A DNA stretch of 64,000 nucleotides from [Clostridium] saccharolyticum WM1 (lineage in GTDB: Bacteria; Bacillota; Clostridia; Lachnospirales; Lachnospiraceae). The notes under the pieces were generated by a model, which had not been told where the DNA came from, did no database searches, and saw only the letters and a program-made list of their open reading frames with translations. The stretch spans positions 3,930,501 to 3,994,500 of the forward strand of contig NC_014376.1 of NCBI RefSeq assembly GCF_000144625.1, given 5' to 3'. The translations under genes and the position numbers were made by a program. Positions 9,589-18,396 of this stretch are shown here, in pieces (the stretch's first letter is position 1; each line of letters starts with the position of its first letter).

Positions 9589-9618
9589 AAGAGCCTGAGG
9601 CAGCTGCCGCAGGCTCTT
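9589..9618. terminator. palindromic terminator between convergent thi and PTS operons
   Basis: AAGAGCCTG (9589-9597) pairs with CAGGCTCTT (9610-9618), and the loop GGCAGCTGCC is itself self-complementary. The T-run is weak on both strands, so this is a candidate bidirectional terminator for two operons whose ends face each other. Confidence 0.5.
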
Positions 9619-9646
9619 GTAAACTCCATTCCTCATGATTTTATTG

Positions 9647-9949
9647 CTACCGTTTATACAGTTCCACCATCTCCCTGGCCAGGGCCGATGTGATCTCTGC
9701 TCCCATTAAGATATCTTCGCTGTGCACCAGGATCAGGCCGATCCTTTGAAGCTCTCCCCTTGCCTCTTTTGTGATTAAGCCGGTATGGATGTGATGCGCC
9801 GCCTGCAGCCGCTCCAATGATTCATTGAAGTAACTCTCCGCCTCTTCGAATCTTCCGTTCCGGGCGGATTCCAGCGCACACATACACTGGCTTCTGGCTT
9901 CTCCTGCATTGCTGATAACCTGCAGGCAGATCATTTCCAGTTCTTCCAT
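9647..9949 (-). CDS. PTS lactose/cellobiose-type IIA component
   Basis: Cytoplasmic phosphocarrier of a beta-glucoside phosphotransferase system; accepts phosphate from HPr and passes it to IIB. The 100-residue all-helical protein matches the Lac/Chb IIA family: NAGEARSQCMCALE, QAAHHIHTGLI and the phosphorylation-site block ILVHSEDILMGAE (His near residue 76). It is the last gene of a GH1-IIC-IIB-IIA operon, two bases after the IIB stop. Confidence 0.93.
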   Translation of the reverse strand: MEELEMICLQVISNAGEARSQCMCALESARNGRFEEAESYFNESLERLQAAHHIHTGLITKEARGELQRIGLILVHSEDILMGAEITSALAREMVELYKR

Positions 9950-9951
9950 TT

Positions 9952-10251
9952 TCAGTCACCCAATTCCTTTCTCACCTGTTCCAGAACCTTTTCCCCATTC
10001 ATGGTCCCGTAAGCCACAGGCTCAATGGAATATACGGGGCAGGTTACCTGGCGGCTGACAGTTCCCATCTGAAATCTGACCTGGGGGCCCATCAGGATCA
10101 GATCCGCATCCCTTCCTGTCTCCTCCGCGGAGGAAACGGGTGCTGCCGAAATCTCACACTCATAGGCTGCCGCTTCAGCAGCAGCTTTCATCTTCTTTAC
10201 CAGGATACCAGTGGATAGCCCCCCGTTGCATAGCAATACGATCTTTCTCAT
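9952..10251 (-). CDS. PTS cellobiose-type IIB component
   Basis: Receives phosphate from IIA on a Cys and transfers it to sugar bound by IIC. The 99-residue protein starts with RKIVLLCNGGLSTGILV, the Chb/Cel IIB P-loop-like motif with the phosphorylated Cys at about residue 8; LILMGPQVRFQ follows near 50. Two-base gaps separate it from IIC upstream and IIA downstream, so the three subunits are co-translated. Confidence 0.93.
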   Translation of the reverse strand: MRKIVLLCNGGLSTGILVKKMKAAAEAAAYECEISAAPVSSAEETGRDADLILMGPQVRFQMGTVSRQVTCPVYSIEPVAYGTMNGEKVLEQVRKELGD

Positions 10252-10253
10252 TC

Positions 10254-11570
10254 TTATGACCTCCTGTCATCTTCGTCAGATATTTCTCCCTGCTCCATTT
10301 CCACCATCTTTCTTTCATAGATCTTAAAGAAGGGGAAATACAAGATTCCATCCAGCAGGATTAAAACAATAATCAGTATGGGGGCTTTCCAATCCATAGT
10401 GGAGAAAAAGGCTCCCAGCACAGACGGCATCTGCCAGGAAAGCATGGCAAAGCTCTTTCCTATAAATCCTACCTTCATTAACAAAAAGGCAACCGTCCCA
10501 TTTAAGATGGAAGTGGACAAAAACGGGATAAAGAATATAGGATTTAACATTAAGGGCAGTCCAAAGATCACCGGTTCGGAAATGTTGAAAAACGCAGGGA
10601 TGATTCCCATCCTTCCAATGGTCTTTAGCTGCTTGGATTTTGACGTGGACAGCAGTACGGTCAGTGCCAGGACGGAACCGCATCCGCCGATCACCACAAA
10701 GTACACCCAGAACGGAGTGGTGAAAATGTTGGGCAGAGCCTGTCCTGCTGCATGGGCAGCCGCATTGAGGGATAGGTTTCCGTCACGGATAGGGGCCAGA
10801 ACACCGGACAGAGCTGCATCATGAATTCCGAAGAACCAGAATATATGTACCAGCAGGGTGATGATAATGGTAAATCCTAAGTTGTCCACTGCCGTTAAGG
10901 ATGGAGATATGGTATGATAAATCAGCTTTGGCAAGGTAGTCTCCAGCTTGTTCATGACCGCAAAGGTCAGGATGTATAAGCCCATGAGAACCGCTCCCGG
11001 TACAATAGAGGCAAATACATCGGACAAAGAAGCAGGAACCGTGTCAGGAAGGTTGATCTTTCCCAGCTCCCTCTTACGCATGTAGCAGTAAAGGTCAGCC
11101 GTAGCAATGGCGATTACCATGGCCGCAACAAGGCCCTTGCCATCCATAAAAGAAATCTCCGCTGTCTTTCCATCCCACCCCAGGGAAAGTGGTTCAGCAA
11201 TCAGCATTATAAATCCGCATACCCCCAGAAGAATCGGAAGAAATGATTCTACCTTTCTGCTTTTGCAAAGGAAGTGGATGATCCCAATGCAGATATAAAG
11301 GGACATGGCTCCCAGGGTTAAGGTATTGATCCAGGAAAAGATCATGGAGTTATCTGCCACAAACTTAGCCCACCCAAGAGTAAGTCCGCTCCCTGCACCC
11401 TCCACAGAGGGAGCGGAGCTAACGACGGCTGCAATTCCCCCGATGAATGTAATTGGAAGCAGTGACATAAACGCATCCCGTATGGCCCGCAAGTGGCATT
11501 CGTTTCCCATTTTATCAGCTACCGGCATCACATACTTTTCCATTGCTGTACTAATTGATTGTAAACCCAT
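10254..11570 (-). CDS. celB: PTS cellobiose/beta-glucoside IIC permease
   Basis: Membrane translocation subunit of the lactose/cellobiose PTS family, 438 residues with roughly ten hydrophobic segments. Typical elements are AIRDAFMSLLPITFIGG near the N-terminus, FWFFGIHDAALSGVLAPI mid-protein and ISEPVIFGLPLMLNP near residue 345. The start at 11570 is chosen for its AGGAGG six bases upstream; an in-frame upstream extension lies inside the GH1 gene and lacks a ribosome site. It overlaps the GH1 stop by 20 bases. Confidence 0.93.
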   Translation of the reverse strand: MGLQSISTAMEKYVMPVADKMGNECHLRAIRDAFMSLLPITFIGGIAAVVSSAPSVEGAGSGLTLGWAKFVADNSMIFSWINTLTLGAMSLYICIGIIHFLCKSRKVESFLPILLGVCGFIMLIAEPLSLGWDGKTAEISFMDGKGLVAAMVIAIATADLYCYMRKRELGKINLPDTVPASLSDVFASIVPGAVLMGLYILTFAVMNKLETTLPKLIYHTISPSLTAVDNLGFTIIITLLVHIFWFFGIHDAALSGVLAPIRDGNLSLNAAAHAAGQALPNIFTTPFWVYFVVIGGCGSVLALTVLLSTSKSKQLKTIGRMGIIPAFFNISEPVIFGLPLMLNPIFFIPFLSTSILNGTVAFLLMKVGFIGKSFAMLSWQMPSVLGAFFSTMDWKAPILIIVLILLDGILYFPFFKIYERKMVEMEQGEISDEDDRRS

Positions 11571-12975
11571 AAGATACCTCCTCATACGGTTCTCTCCTGA
11601 TTGAATTCCCCTTAGATTCAATCACCTCTTTGTACCATTCATAGCTCTTCTTCGGTTTACGGGCCAGACCGTTTTCATAGTCCACCGCTACCAGCCCATA
11701 CCGCTTCTCTGTTCCGTTTTTCCAGGAATACAGGTCAAAAGGCGACCATACATAAAATCCACGTACATCGCACCCCTCTTCTTTTGCATTGAGAACAGCA
11801 TTGATATGCTGGTTCATGAATTCGATCCGCTCCCTGTCGTCAATCTTCTCCTCTGCCCCATCCTCATAAAGGCCAATGCCGTTTTCTGTGATATAAATGG
11901 GGAGATGGTATTTTTTCCAGCAGCGGCGGATTCCTTCATAAAGACCCCGGGGGAATATCTCCGTATCCCATTCTGTGTAACGGCTTTCCTTTGGCCTTAC
12001 CTGTTCGAACCAGTCCTTAACAATGGTTTGGGACGTCCCCTTTTCCTTACTCCCCTTGTTGTTGACGATCAAAGTTGTCTCCCCTGTTTCATAAGGCTTA
12101 ATCATGACTCTTGCGTAATAATTCAGCCCTATGAAATCCACCGTATGCCTTTGCATCAGTTCCAAATCCTCAGGAAGCATCATGGATAAATCACAGCAAT
12201 CAGACAACTTGTCCAGCAAATCCCCAGGAATCTGCCCCATAGCGGCCACATCAAGGATCCAGTTGTTATAGAAATTCTCCGCATACCTCATGGCGATCTG
12301 GGTTTTTACGGTCATATCCACCCCATATACCGGGGAAAAGGAATGGACAATTCCGATCTTTCCGTCATAGGAACCTTCCCGATAAGCCTTTACCGTCATG
12401 GCAGATGCCAGCATCATGTAATATGAAGCGGTTACTGTCTCCTGAAGATTTTGATGTCCGGGAGGGTAATTGCCGATGAGATAGCCGCTAAAGGTATAAT
12501 AACGTGGTTCATTAAAGGTTGTCCAGAGCTTTACCCTGTCCCCGAACCGTTCAAAGCATACTTTTGCATAATGGGTATAGGCTTCACAGGTTTTCCTGTT
12601 CAGCCACCCGCTCTCATCCTCCAGATACTGAGGCAGATCCCAGTGAAAAATCGTCACCATGGGAACGATCTCATAAGAAAGGCAGGTATCAATCAGGCGG
12701 TTATAAAATGCTACTCCTTCCTCATTGACATCTCCCTTCCGGTTGGAAATGATTCTGGGCCAGGCGATGGAAAAGCGATAGCTGTTCTGCCCTCCCTCCT
12801 TCATCATACGAATGTCCTCTTCGTAGCGGTGATAATGATCGCATGCCACATCTCCGTTTTCCAGACCGTTTTCATGTAAGTATCTGTCCCAGTTGGAGGG
12901 AACCCTGTTTCCCTCCTGGAAACCGCCCTCGCATTGATAGGAAGCCGTTGCCCCTCCCCATAAAAATTCCTTCAC
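11551..12975 (-). CDS. GH1 6-phospho-beta-glucosidase
   Basis: Hydrolyses the phosphorylated beta-glucoside delivered by the PTS. The 474-residue glycoside hydrolase family 1 protein has WGGATASYQCEGG, the acid/base Glu in TFNEP and the nucleophile Glu in YITENG. The C-terminal Ser417-x6-Lys424-x-Tyr426 spacing matches the phosphate-binding triad of 6-phospho enzymes, supporting 6-phosphoglucosidase over plain beta-glucosidase. GTG start after AGGAGG. First gene of the operon, with the PTS genes behind it. Most likely substrate is cellobiose-6-P or an aryl-glucoside-6-P. Confidence 0.92.
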   Translation of the reverse strand: MKEFLWGGATASYQCEGGFQEGNRVPSNWDRYLHENGLENGDVACDHYHRYEEDIRMMKEGGQNSYRFSIAWPRIISNRKGDVNEEGVAFYNRLIDTCLSYEIVPMVTIFHWDLPQYLEDESGWLNRKTCEAYTHYAKVCFERFGDRVKLWTTFNEPRYYTFSGYLIGNYPPGHQNLQETVTASYYMMLASAMTVKAYREGSYDGKIGIVHSFSPVYGVDMTVKTQIAMRYAENFYNNWILDVAAMGQIPGDLLDKLSDCCDLSMMLPEDLELMQRHTVDFIGLNYYARVMIKPYETGETTLIVNNKGSKEKGTSQTIVKDWFEQVRPKESRYTEWDTEIFPRGLYEGIRRCWKKYHLPIYITENGIGLYEDGAEEKIDDRERIEFMNQHINAVLNAKEEGCDVRGFYVWSPFDLYSWKNGTEKRYGLVAVDYENGLARKPKKSYEWYKEVIESKGNSIRREPYEEVSYGFTIN

Positions 12976-13005
12976 ACGTTTCTCCTCCTGTATTTTGATG
13001 CTTTC

Positions 13006-13011
13006 ATTATA
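13006..13011 (-). promoter_or_regulatory. -10 box of the beta-glucoside operon
   Basis: On the minus strand TATAAT lies about 31 bases before the GH1 start. The -35 position reads TTTATT, a poor match, and falls inside the inverted repeat at 13027-13078. A weak -35 fits an activator-dependent promoter. Confidence 0.5.
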
Positions 13012-13026
13012 GCAACGGTTATCAAT

Positions 13027-13078
13027 AAAATAAAATCTGATTTTTCCGCTGTGTAACGGAAAAATCAGATTTTATTTT
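13027..13078 (-). terminator. 22-bp perfect inverted repeat between the activator and the beta-glucoside operon
   Basis: Bases 13027-13048 are perfectly complementary to 13057-13078 with an 8-base loop. The minus-strand transcript ends in T-rich sequence after the stem, so it can terminate the activator gene (ending 13112). The same repeat covers the -35 region of the GH1 promoter, so it could also be the activator's binding site. Confidence 0.7.
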
Positions 13079-13111
13079 ACGGAAGCAACCATCAAGAGAC
13101 AGGGAAGCCAT

Positions 13112-14968
13112 CTAGATGAGCAGATCCAGGAATTTCCTGCTGTCATTGATTTTAGCAAGCTTTTGAATGGTATTGGCTTTAAACAAATTATCAATCATCA
13201 CATTGTAAACCGGGATGATGGTATGGTTCCAGGTGGCGGCCATGGCAAAGAGAAAGATAATCTTTACATTGTGCTCTCCCCATGCCAGTTTATTTTTTAA
13301 AATGCAGACACAAACTGCCGTACACTCTGCATTGTTCTCCATGGCATGGGCAAATGCAAAGCCAGGTTCAAAGGCAGTCGGGGCGATTGCCTCCCGCTGC
13401 ATTACACTTTCGGCAAATGCCTCCCCAACGTATCCCTGCTCCTTAAGGTTTCTGCACATGAAGACGATGGCCTCCTCCTTTGAGTTAAATTCCATATCAG
13501 TAAAAAACAGGGTAGGCTTGAACAAAGTTTTAAAATAGGATTTAACACTGCTCACCTGGTTTTCACGGACCACGGTCAAAAGCTTTTCTTTCTCATGATA
13601 ATCCAGAAAATTCCTGCAGAGAATCACCGTAACACCGTCGGGAAGAGATGGCAGGGGAACGGTTGTCAGTACTGCGGTAATATCCTTTGGCATATCCTGG
13701 GGATAATGAAAAATGGAATAGCTGCAGGCAATCTTCAGACTGCATTCCCCTATTTCGGAAAGCCGTTTAATCATTAATTCCGTTATCTGTTTACCAAACG
13801 GATTGATGAGAACCACTTTTTTCTCCATCCGGCCCAGATTGGATTCCATCGCACGGATAAAATGAACAGTGATCATTCCGATCTCAAATTCACTGATTTC
13901 CACACCTGTAATCCGTTTAAAACGGTCAGCAAAAAATATGCTGATATCATATTCCAGAGGATATCGTGATTTGACCCGTGGAAGAACTGGATTGATCAAA
14001 TACTGTTCATTCCTGCTTCGTTGGAGAATTCCGTCCAACTGAGCCTCCAGCTCCTTCTGAAACTCCTCATCTTCTGTAAAATCAAAGCCGTATTCCACAT
14101 TGATCTCAACCAGTATCCGGGACAGAATGTCTTCAGCCTGACTTCCCTCTTCCTTAGCATAATAAAAATCATTGAGGAACAGCTTGCGGAAATACACGTT
14201 CTCATGGGAGGGCAGGGAAAGACCAAGCATATCCCCAAGTCCTGCAAGAATCTCCCCGATGGTATCCGTATCATTGCCAGAAAGCCTCCTTTCATCATCC
14301 ACTGTTTCCAGCTCATAACCGGCCGCTATTCTCTCAGCCGCCACCGCCGTATGAATCATCAGGCTTATGACTGTAGTATCATAATAGCGCTTTTCTTTGT
14401 GAATGCCACTTTTCAGGAGCAGCTCCTTCCATTCCAGCATGTTCACATATTCAAAAAACGGCTGATAGCTTCCCAGATCAAAATACTGGTCCAAATTGGA
14501 GATGATCACATAATGGCTGTAATAATCACGCTTTTCGCTTTCAGAAAGATCCAGCACCAAAAGGCCGTTTTTTTTGCATATCCTCCCACTGACATACTTA
14601 CGCTCCATGCTCCGGTTGATTTGACCCACCAGTTTGGCAAGCATGGAATCGCTGATGTAAAGCTCATCAGCAAGCTCCAAATATGAAACTGCTTTGTCAA
14701 ATAAAACTCTGCGGACGATTTCCCGTTTTAAATCCTCCTCCGACTCCAGATTAAAAGACGTCTCGCTGCCTTCCATTGGCTGATCCTTTAAATAATAACC
14801 TTGTCCCTTTCTTGACAGGATTCTCTCCAGCCCTGTCTCTCCATTGATTTCCCTGATGTCATTTCTCACTGTCCTGTCACTGACATGAAGCAGAGCTGCG
14901 ATTTTCTGAGAGGTAAGGAACTCATGCTCCGCCAGCAATTCCATAATTTTCTTTTGTCTTGATGTCAT
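13112..14968 (-). CDS. LicR/MtlR-type PRD transcriptional activator
   Basis: Predicted sugar-responsive activator of the beta-glucoside PTS operon. Domains in order: N-terminal winged HTH (MTSRQKKIMELLAEHEFL, about 1-60), two PTS regulation domains (roughly 90-410), a IIB-like stretch (KKVVLINPFGKQ, about 395-490) and a C-terminal fructose/mannitol-type IIA domain (about 480-618) with its His in FAFAHAME. PTS phosphorylation of these domains normally sets activity. The start at 14968 has GGAGGTGAG upstream; an in-frame extension of nine codons lacks a site. 618 residues, usual for the family. Confidence 0.9.
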   Translation of the reverse strand: MTSRQKKIMELLAEHEFLTSQKIAALLHVSDRTVRNDIREINGETGLERILSRKGQGYYLKDQPMEGSETSFNLESEEDLKREIVRRVLFDKAVSYLELADELYISDSMLAKLVGQINRSMERKYVSGRICKKNGLLVLDLSESEKRDYYSHYVIISNLDQYFDLGSYQPFFEYVNMLEWKELLLKSGIHKEKRYYDTTVISLMIHTAVAAERIAAGYELETVDDERRLSGNDTDTIGEILAGLGDMLGLSLPSHENVYFRKLFLNDFYYAKEEGSQAEDILSRILVEINVEYGFDFTEDEEFQKELEAQLDGILQRSRNEQYLINPVLPRVKSRYPLEYDISIFFADRFKRITGVEISEFEIGMITVHFIRAMESNLGRMEKKVVLINPFGKQITELMIKRLSEIGECSLKIACSYSIFHYPQDMPKDITAVLTTVPLPSLPDGVTVILCRNFLDYHEKEKLLTVVRENQVSSVKSYFKTLFKPTLFFTDMEFNSKEEAIVFMCRNLKEQGYVGEAFAESVMQREAIAPTAFEPGFAFAHAMENNAECTAVCVCILKNKLAWGEHNVKIIFLFAMAATWNHTIIPVYNVMIDNLFKANTIQKLAKINDSRKFLDLLI

Positions 14969-15155
14969 TGGCTCACCTCCATAAACAAATATCATAGCCG
15001 TTCAAATAAATTTCATCACATTATACCACACACGATCCACTTAAAGAAGCCTTAAATACTTTCATAGGTACCGGTCATGCGGTCTGGTTCTCATGTTTTT
15101 GTTTTCAAGTAATCCCCCTTCAAAACCCAAAAGGGTTCCGTAAGATTTTAATCCC

Positions 15156-15187
15156 TTGCATAGATGATGCAATATTAAAGCAAACTA
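15156..15187 (+). promoter_or_regulatory. possible sigma-G-like promoter and inverted repeat before ku
   Basis: TGCATA (15157-15162), an 18-base spacer and CAAACTA (15181-15187) resemble the forespore sigma-G consensus (TGAATA / CATACTA). The -35-like box is part of an inverted repeat TTGCAT-N5-ATGCAA (15156-15172). The transcript start would fall almost on the ribosome site, which weakens the case. Confidence 0.3.
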
Positions 15188-15207
15188 ATTCCAAAGGTGG
15201 TGATTAT

Positions 15208-15984
15208 ATGGCCGTAGCACACAAAAGTGCAATAAGCGTGGGCCTGCTTTATATACCGGTAGGTTTATATAAAACAACAAAAGATATATCCGTAAGCTTT
15301 AACCAGCTTTGCAAGGATACTCATGAAAGGGTAAAATATCAAAAAATATGTCCATCGTGCAATAAAGAGGTAAGCTCCGATGGGATTATCAAAGGATATG
15401 AATATGAAAAAGGTAAGTATGTGACATTTACAGAAGATGAACTTGAAAAAATAAAAACCAAAAAAGACAAAACCATTCACATTGAACACTTCGCGAAAAT
15501 GTCTGATGTGGATGAGATTTATTATGAAAAAAATTATTACGTTGTACCAGAGCCTGGAGCCGAAAAAGCATGTGAATTACTGCGTCAGGCAATGCTCTCC
15601 CAAAAGAAAGTCGGTATAGCAAAAACCGTAATAGGCACAACGGAAAATTTAATGGTATTGTACCCTGCAAAAGACGGTATTATAGCGAAAACTCTATTTT
15701 ATCAATCTGAAATCCAGGCGGTGCCAGTTGCAGTTGCTAAAGCAGAAGCATCACAGCCAGAGGTAGAAATGGCAATAACCATGATTGACTCCATGACCGC
15801 AACATTTGACCCCAGTATTTACCATGATGAATACCAGGAAAGGCTGCGTCAAGCGATCGAGAGTAAAATAGCAGGGAAAGAAATTGTCAGCGCAGATACA
15901 GAAAAACAAAATAATATTATAGACTTAATGGAAGCCATGAAGAAAACGGTTGAAATGACTAGGAGTAACAAAGGGTTGGCATGA
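15208..15984 (+). CDS. ku: non-homologous end-joining protein Ku
   Basis: Binds DNA double-strand ends and recruits the ligase encoded next. The 258-residue bacterial Ku opens with HKSAISVGLLYIPVGLYK and has the zinc-knuckle-like CPSCNKE pair near residue 49. It also carries the conserved VDEIYYEKNYYVVPE strand near 107 and the C-terminal YHDEYQERLRQAIE motif. AAAGGTGG precedes the ATG. The gene and ligD are visibly more A+T-rich than the flanking operons, suggesting acquisition. In Bacillus the homologous ykoV/ykoU pair protects germinating spores. Confidence 0.95.
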   Translation: MAVAHKSAISVGLLYIPVGLYKTTKDISVSFNQLCKDTHERVKYQKICPSCNKEVSSDGIIKGYEYEKGKYVTFTEDELEKIKTKKDKTIHIEHFAKMSDVDEIYYEKNYYVVPEPGAEKACELLRQAMLSQKKVGIAKTVIGTTENLMVLYPAKDGIIAKTLFYQSEIQAVPVAVAKAEASQPEVEMAITMIDSMTATFDPSIYHDEYQERLRQAIESKIAGKEIVSADTEKQNNIIDLMEAMKKTVEMTRSNKGLA

Positions 15985-16907
15985 TGGATCTGTTTGATTT
16001 GAAAAATGTAAGTCCCATGCTGATCTCGGAAATGGCCGATCCGTTTGATTCACCTGATCATATTTTTGAAATCAAATGGGATGGGATCAGATGCATATCC
16101 TTTTTAAATACGGAAACAGATATGAGGAATAAAAGAAATAAATTAATGATCCCCATCTTCCCCGAGCTTGCAAACCTCCACAAGCAAGTAAAGGAAAAGT
16201 GTATCCTTGACCACGAATTACTCGTAATTAAAAACGGTATCCCTGATTTTTATGAAGTGCAAAATCGTGCTTTGAGGACAAACTCTTTTAAAATAAAACT
16301 GGCGGCTGACAGATATCCGGCCAGCATCATTGCTTATGATATTTTATATTACAAAGATAAAGATATTACCATGCTCCCGCTTATGGAGCGTAAAAAGTAT
16401 CTTACCGATGTTGTAATTGAGAATCAATTAATTTCTGTTTCAAGATATGTAGAGAACGATGGAGTTAAATTATTTGAACTTGTAAAAGAAAAAAACCTGG
16501 AAGGGATCATAGCAAAAAGAAAAGATAGTCTGTACTGGCAGGGCAAACGTACGAGAGATTGGGTAAAATGCAAGATAATGTCCTCAGACGATTGTGTCAT
16601 CTGCGGATATATCCCAAAAGAAAATAATATGACGAGCCTTATCCTGGGACAATATGATGAAGATGTGCTTGTATATAAGGGCCATGTCACCCTTGGTGTT
16701 AGCCTTAGAATCCTTAATCAGCACAAATATAAAGTGATTGATTACTCACCTTTCGGTTATATACCCCATGGAAACGAGGAAGCCGTATGGCTGGCACCTG
16801 AGCTTGTTTGTATCGTAGAATCAATGCCGACCGAAAAAGAAACCTTCCGGCAGCCGGTATTCAAAGGAATTCGGGACGATAAATTAGCAATCGAATGCAA
16901 AATATAG
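15981..16907 (+). CDS. ligD: ATP-dependent DNA ligase, LigD-type ligase domain only
   Basis: Seals breaks in the NHEJ pathway with Ku. The 308-residue protein has nucleotidyltransferase motif I in FEIKWDGIR (adenylated Lys at about residue 32), motif III LDHELLVIKNG, motif IV LEGIIAKRKDS and motif V RDWVKCKI, followed by an OB-fold domain. There are no polymerase (PrimPol) or phosphoesterase domains, so this is a single-domain LigD. It overlaps ku by four bases; ATG at 15981 or 15984. Confidence 0.92.
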   Translation: MMDLFDLKNVSPMLISEMADPFDSPDHIFEIKWDGIRCISFLNTETDMRNKRNKLMIPIFPELANLHKQVKEKCILDHELLVIKNGIPDFYEVQNRALRTNSFKIKLAADRYPASIIAYDILYYKDKDITMLPLMERKKYLTDVVIENQLISVSRYVENDGVKLFELVKEKNLEGIIAKRKDSLYWQGKRTRDWVKCKIMSSDDCVICGYIPKENNMTSLILGQYDEDVLVYKGHVTLGVSLRILNQHKYKVIDYSPFGYIPHGNEEAVWLAPELVCIVESMPTEKETFRQPVFKGIRDDKLAIECKI

Positions 16908-16965
16908 GGGGCGGTCAGAAGATTGTACTGGCCTCCAAACAGCCGTATGGCCAGGCAGCCTCTTG

Positions 16966-17008
16966 GGACTGAGATCTGTTATGAACAGAACTCAGTCCTT
17001 TTCAGTTA
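16966..17008 (+). terminator. intrinsic terminator after ku-ligD
   Basis: Bases 16966-16980 pair with 16984-16998 (one A-A mismatch, ATG loop), then TTTTCAGTTATCTTTTC follows. Strong stem just after ligD. Confidence 0.8.
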
Positions 17009-17052
17009 TCTTTTCCCATAAGATTTAATCAATCATTGCTTTACTTAATATT

Positions 17053-18099
17053 TTAATTTGTATGAGCCATCTTTTTTAATTCATTAGTTAAAGCAAAAAC
17101 CTCTTCAACACTGGCAGTCGTTTCCTCAATCCCCGATGACTGCTGTTCCGTCTTTTTCATGGTAGAACTGGAAAACTGTAATGTTTTGCTGATTGATTTC
17201 TGAATGTCTTCCGTCAGCTGTACGACTTTCATTGCTGTATCTTTTGAATTCTGTGACAGCTTTTGGATTTCAGTGGCAACGACTGCAAAGCCTTTTCCTG
17301 CCTCACCTGCCCGTGCTGCTTCAATCGAAGCGTTAAGGCCTAACAGCTTCGTTTGATCTGCAATGCTCTTGATCGAATAGAGGATGGCATTGATCTGCTC
17401 TGATATTTGTTTCACATTTAAGATCTCTTTGTTCAGTTCATTCTGGTTTTCATTGACTGCTATGGATGATGCAGCGAGTTCCTCCATTGTTTCTTCTATA
17501 ATTGAAAATTGATCTACCAGATCCTTGCTCATAGTCTTTAATTTGTATTTATGATAACCGACCTGAGAAAGAGCATTGGCAACAATAAAAAGCACTTCCG
17601 CAGCTGCCCGGATATTTTTTTCTGTTGTAATGTTCACTTCATGGAGAGCATCAATATATTGATCTTCATTGACTCCGATTTCTCTTGCTACACGCCTGAA
17701 TTCCTCTTCATTTGGTTTCTTGCTTAAAATCTGCCCGCCCAGGATGGTTCCGATCAGTTCGCCTTCCACCATAATTGGAGCTGCAAAATCGATCAGTCCT
17801 GAATGGCATTGAAAGATATAGGGCCTTCCGGTTCTGGCTGCTTCCTCTCCGCCTCTTTTGTGGGAAGCGGCACACCGGTCATCTCCAGTTTTCGTCGAAT
17901 GCGTGTAATGTGCGCAAATTCTTGTGTACGAGCTTGGATTTGTAACAGGATTTCCCTCCCGGTCCACCGCAACGCTTGCCAGATTCATACCATCTGCAAA
18001 ATTATCAAGAAATTTTTGAAGCAGACTTATTTCCATCACATCTGAAAGATTGATTTCTGATAAAGTTTTGTATCCATTATCATTGTTGTCCATCTTCAT
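17053..18099 (-). CDS. soluble PocR-domain methyl-accepting chemotaxis-like protein
   Basis: Cytoplasmic sensor of 348 residues with no membrane segment. Residues about 15-190 form a PocR-type ligand-binding domain, with conserved Cys/His positions in [20 protein letters not shown] and the [14 protein letters not shown] segment. Residues about 200-345 are an MCP signalling domain with the hairpin-tip region [20 protein letters not shown] and [13 protein letters not shown]. PocR domains are associated with small hydrocarbon or one-carbon metabolite sensing. No chemotaxis operon is nearby. Starts after GGAGG. Confidence 0.88.
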   Translation of the reverse strand: MKMDNNDNGYKTLSEINLSDVMEISLLQKFLDNFADGMNLASVAVDREGNPVTNPSSYTRICAHYTHSTKTGDDRCAASHKRGGEEAARTGRPYIFQCHSGLIDFAAPIMVEGELIGTILGGQILSKKPNEEEFRRVAREIGVNEDQYIDALHEVNITTEKNIRAAAEVLFIVANALSQVGYHKYKLKTMSKDLVDQFSIIEETMEELAASSIAVNENQNELNKEILNVKQISEQINAILYSIKSIADQTKLLGLNASIEAARAGEAGKGFAVVATEIQKLSQNSKDTAMKVVQLTEDIQKSISKTLQFSSSTMKKTEQQSSGIEETTASVEEVFALTNELKKMAHTN

Positions 18100-18123
18100 A
18101 CTATGTCCTCCGTGAATGTTGAA

Positions 18124-18152
18124 ATTTTACAAAAACTGTCGATTTATGTCGA
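18124..18152 (-). promoter_or_regulatory. promoter of the PocR/MCP gene
   Basis: Minus strand: TCGACA (18147-18152), 17-base spacer, TAAAAT (18124-18129), about 25 bases before the start codon. TGTCGA occurs twice, ten bases apart, in this stretch. Confidence 0.5.
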
Positions 18153-18270
18153 ATGTGTTTCTATTATTTTACCACTTTTCTCCTAACTTGTACATATCAT
18201 TAACAAGTTAACCATAAGTTTCCAAAAGATATTAGGATATTACCAGAGGAGGCTGGAAGTGACGTGCATT

Positions 18271-18299
18271 TGACGATTCCCTTTTATATCGTTATAATA
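18271..18299 (+). promoter_or_regulatory. promoter of the prenyltransferase gene
   Basis: TTGACG (18271-18276), 17-base spacer and TATAAT (18294-18299): a near-consensus vegetative promoter about 100 bases before the start at 18397. Confidence 0.75.
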
Positions 18300-18396
18300 T
18301 TACCGTACACATGAAGGATTCCTGGGGGAATCAAGGGCTTTCCTATCCATTGATTTGATATTTTTAGAAGAGAAAATTATAGAAAAGAGGATTGCT

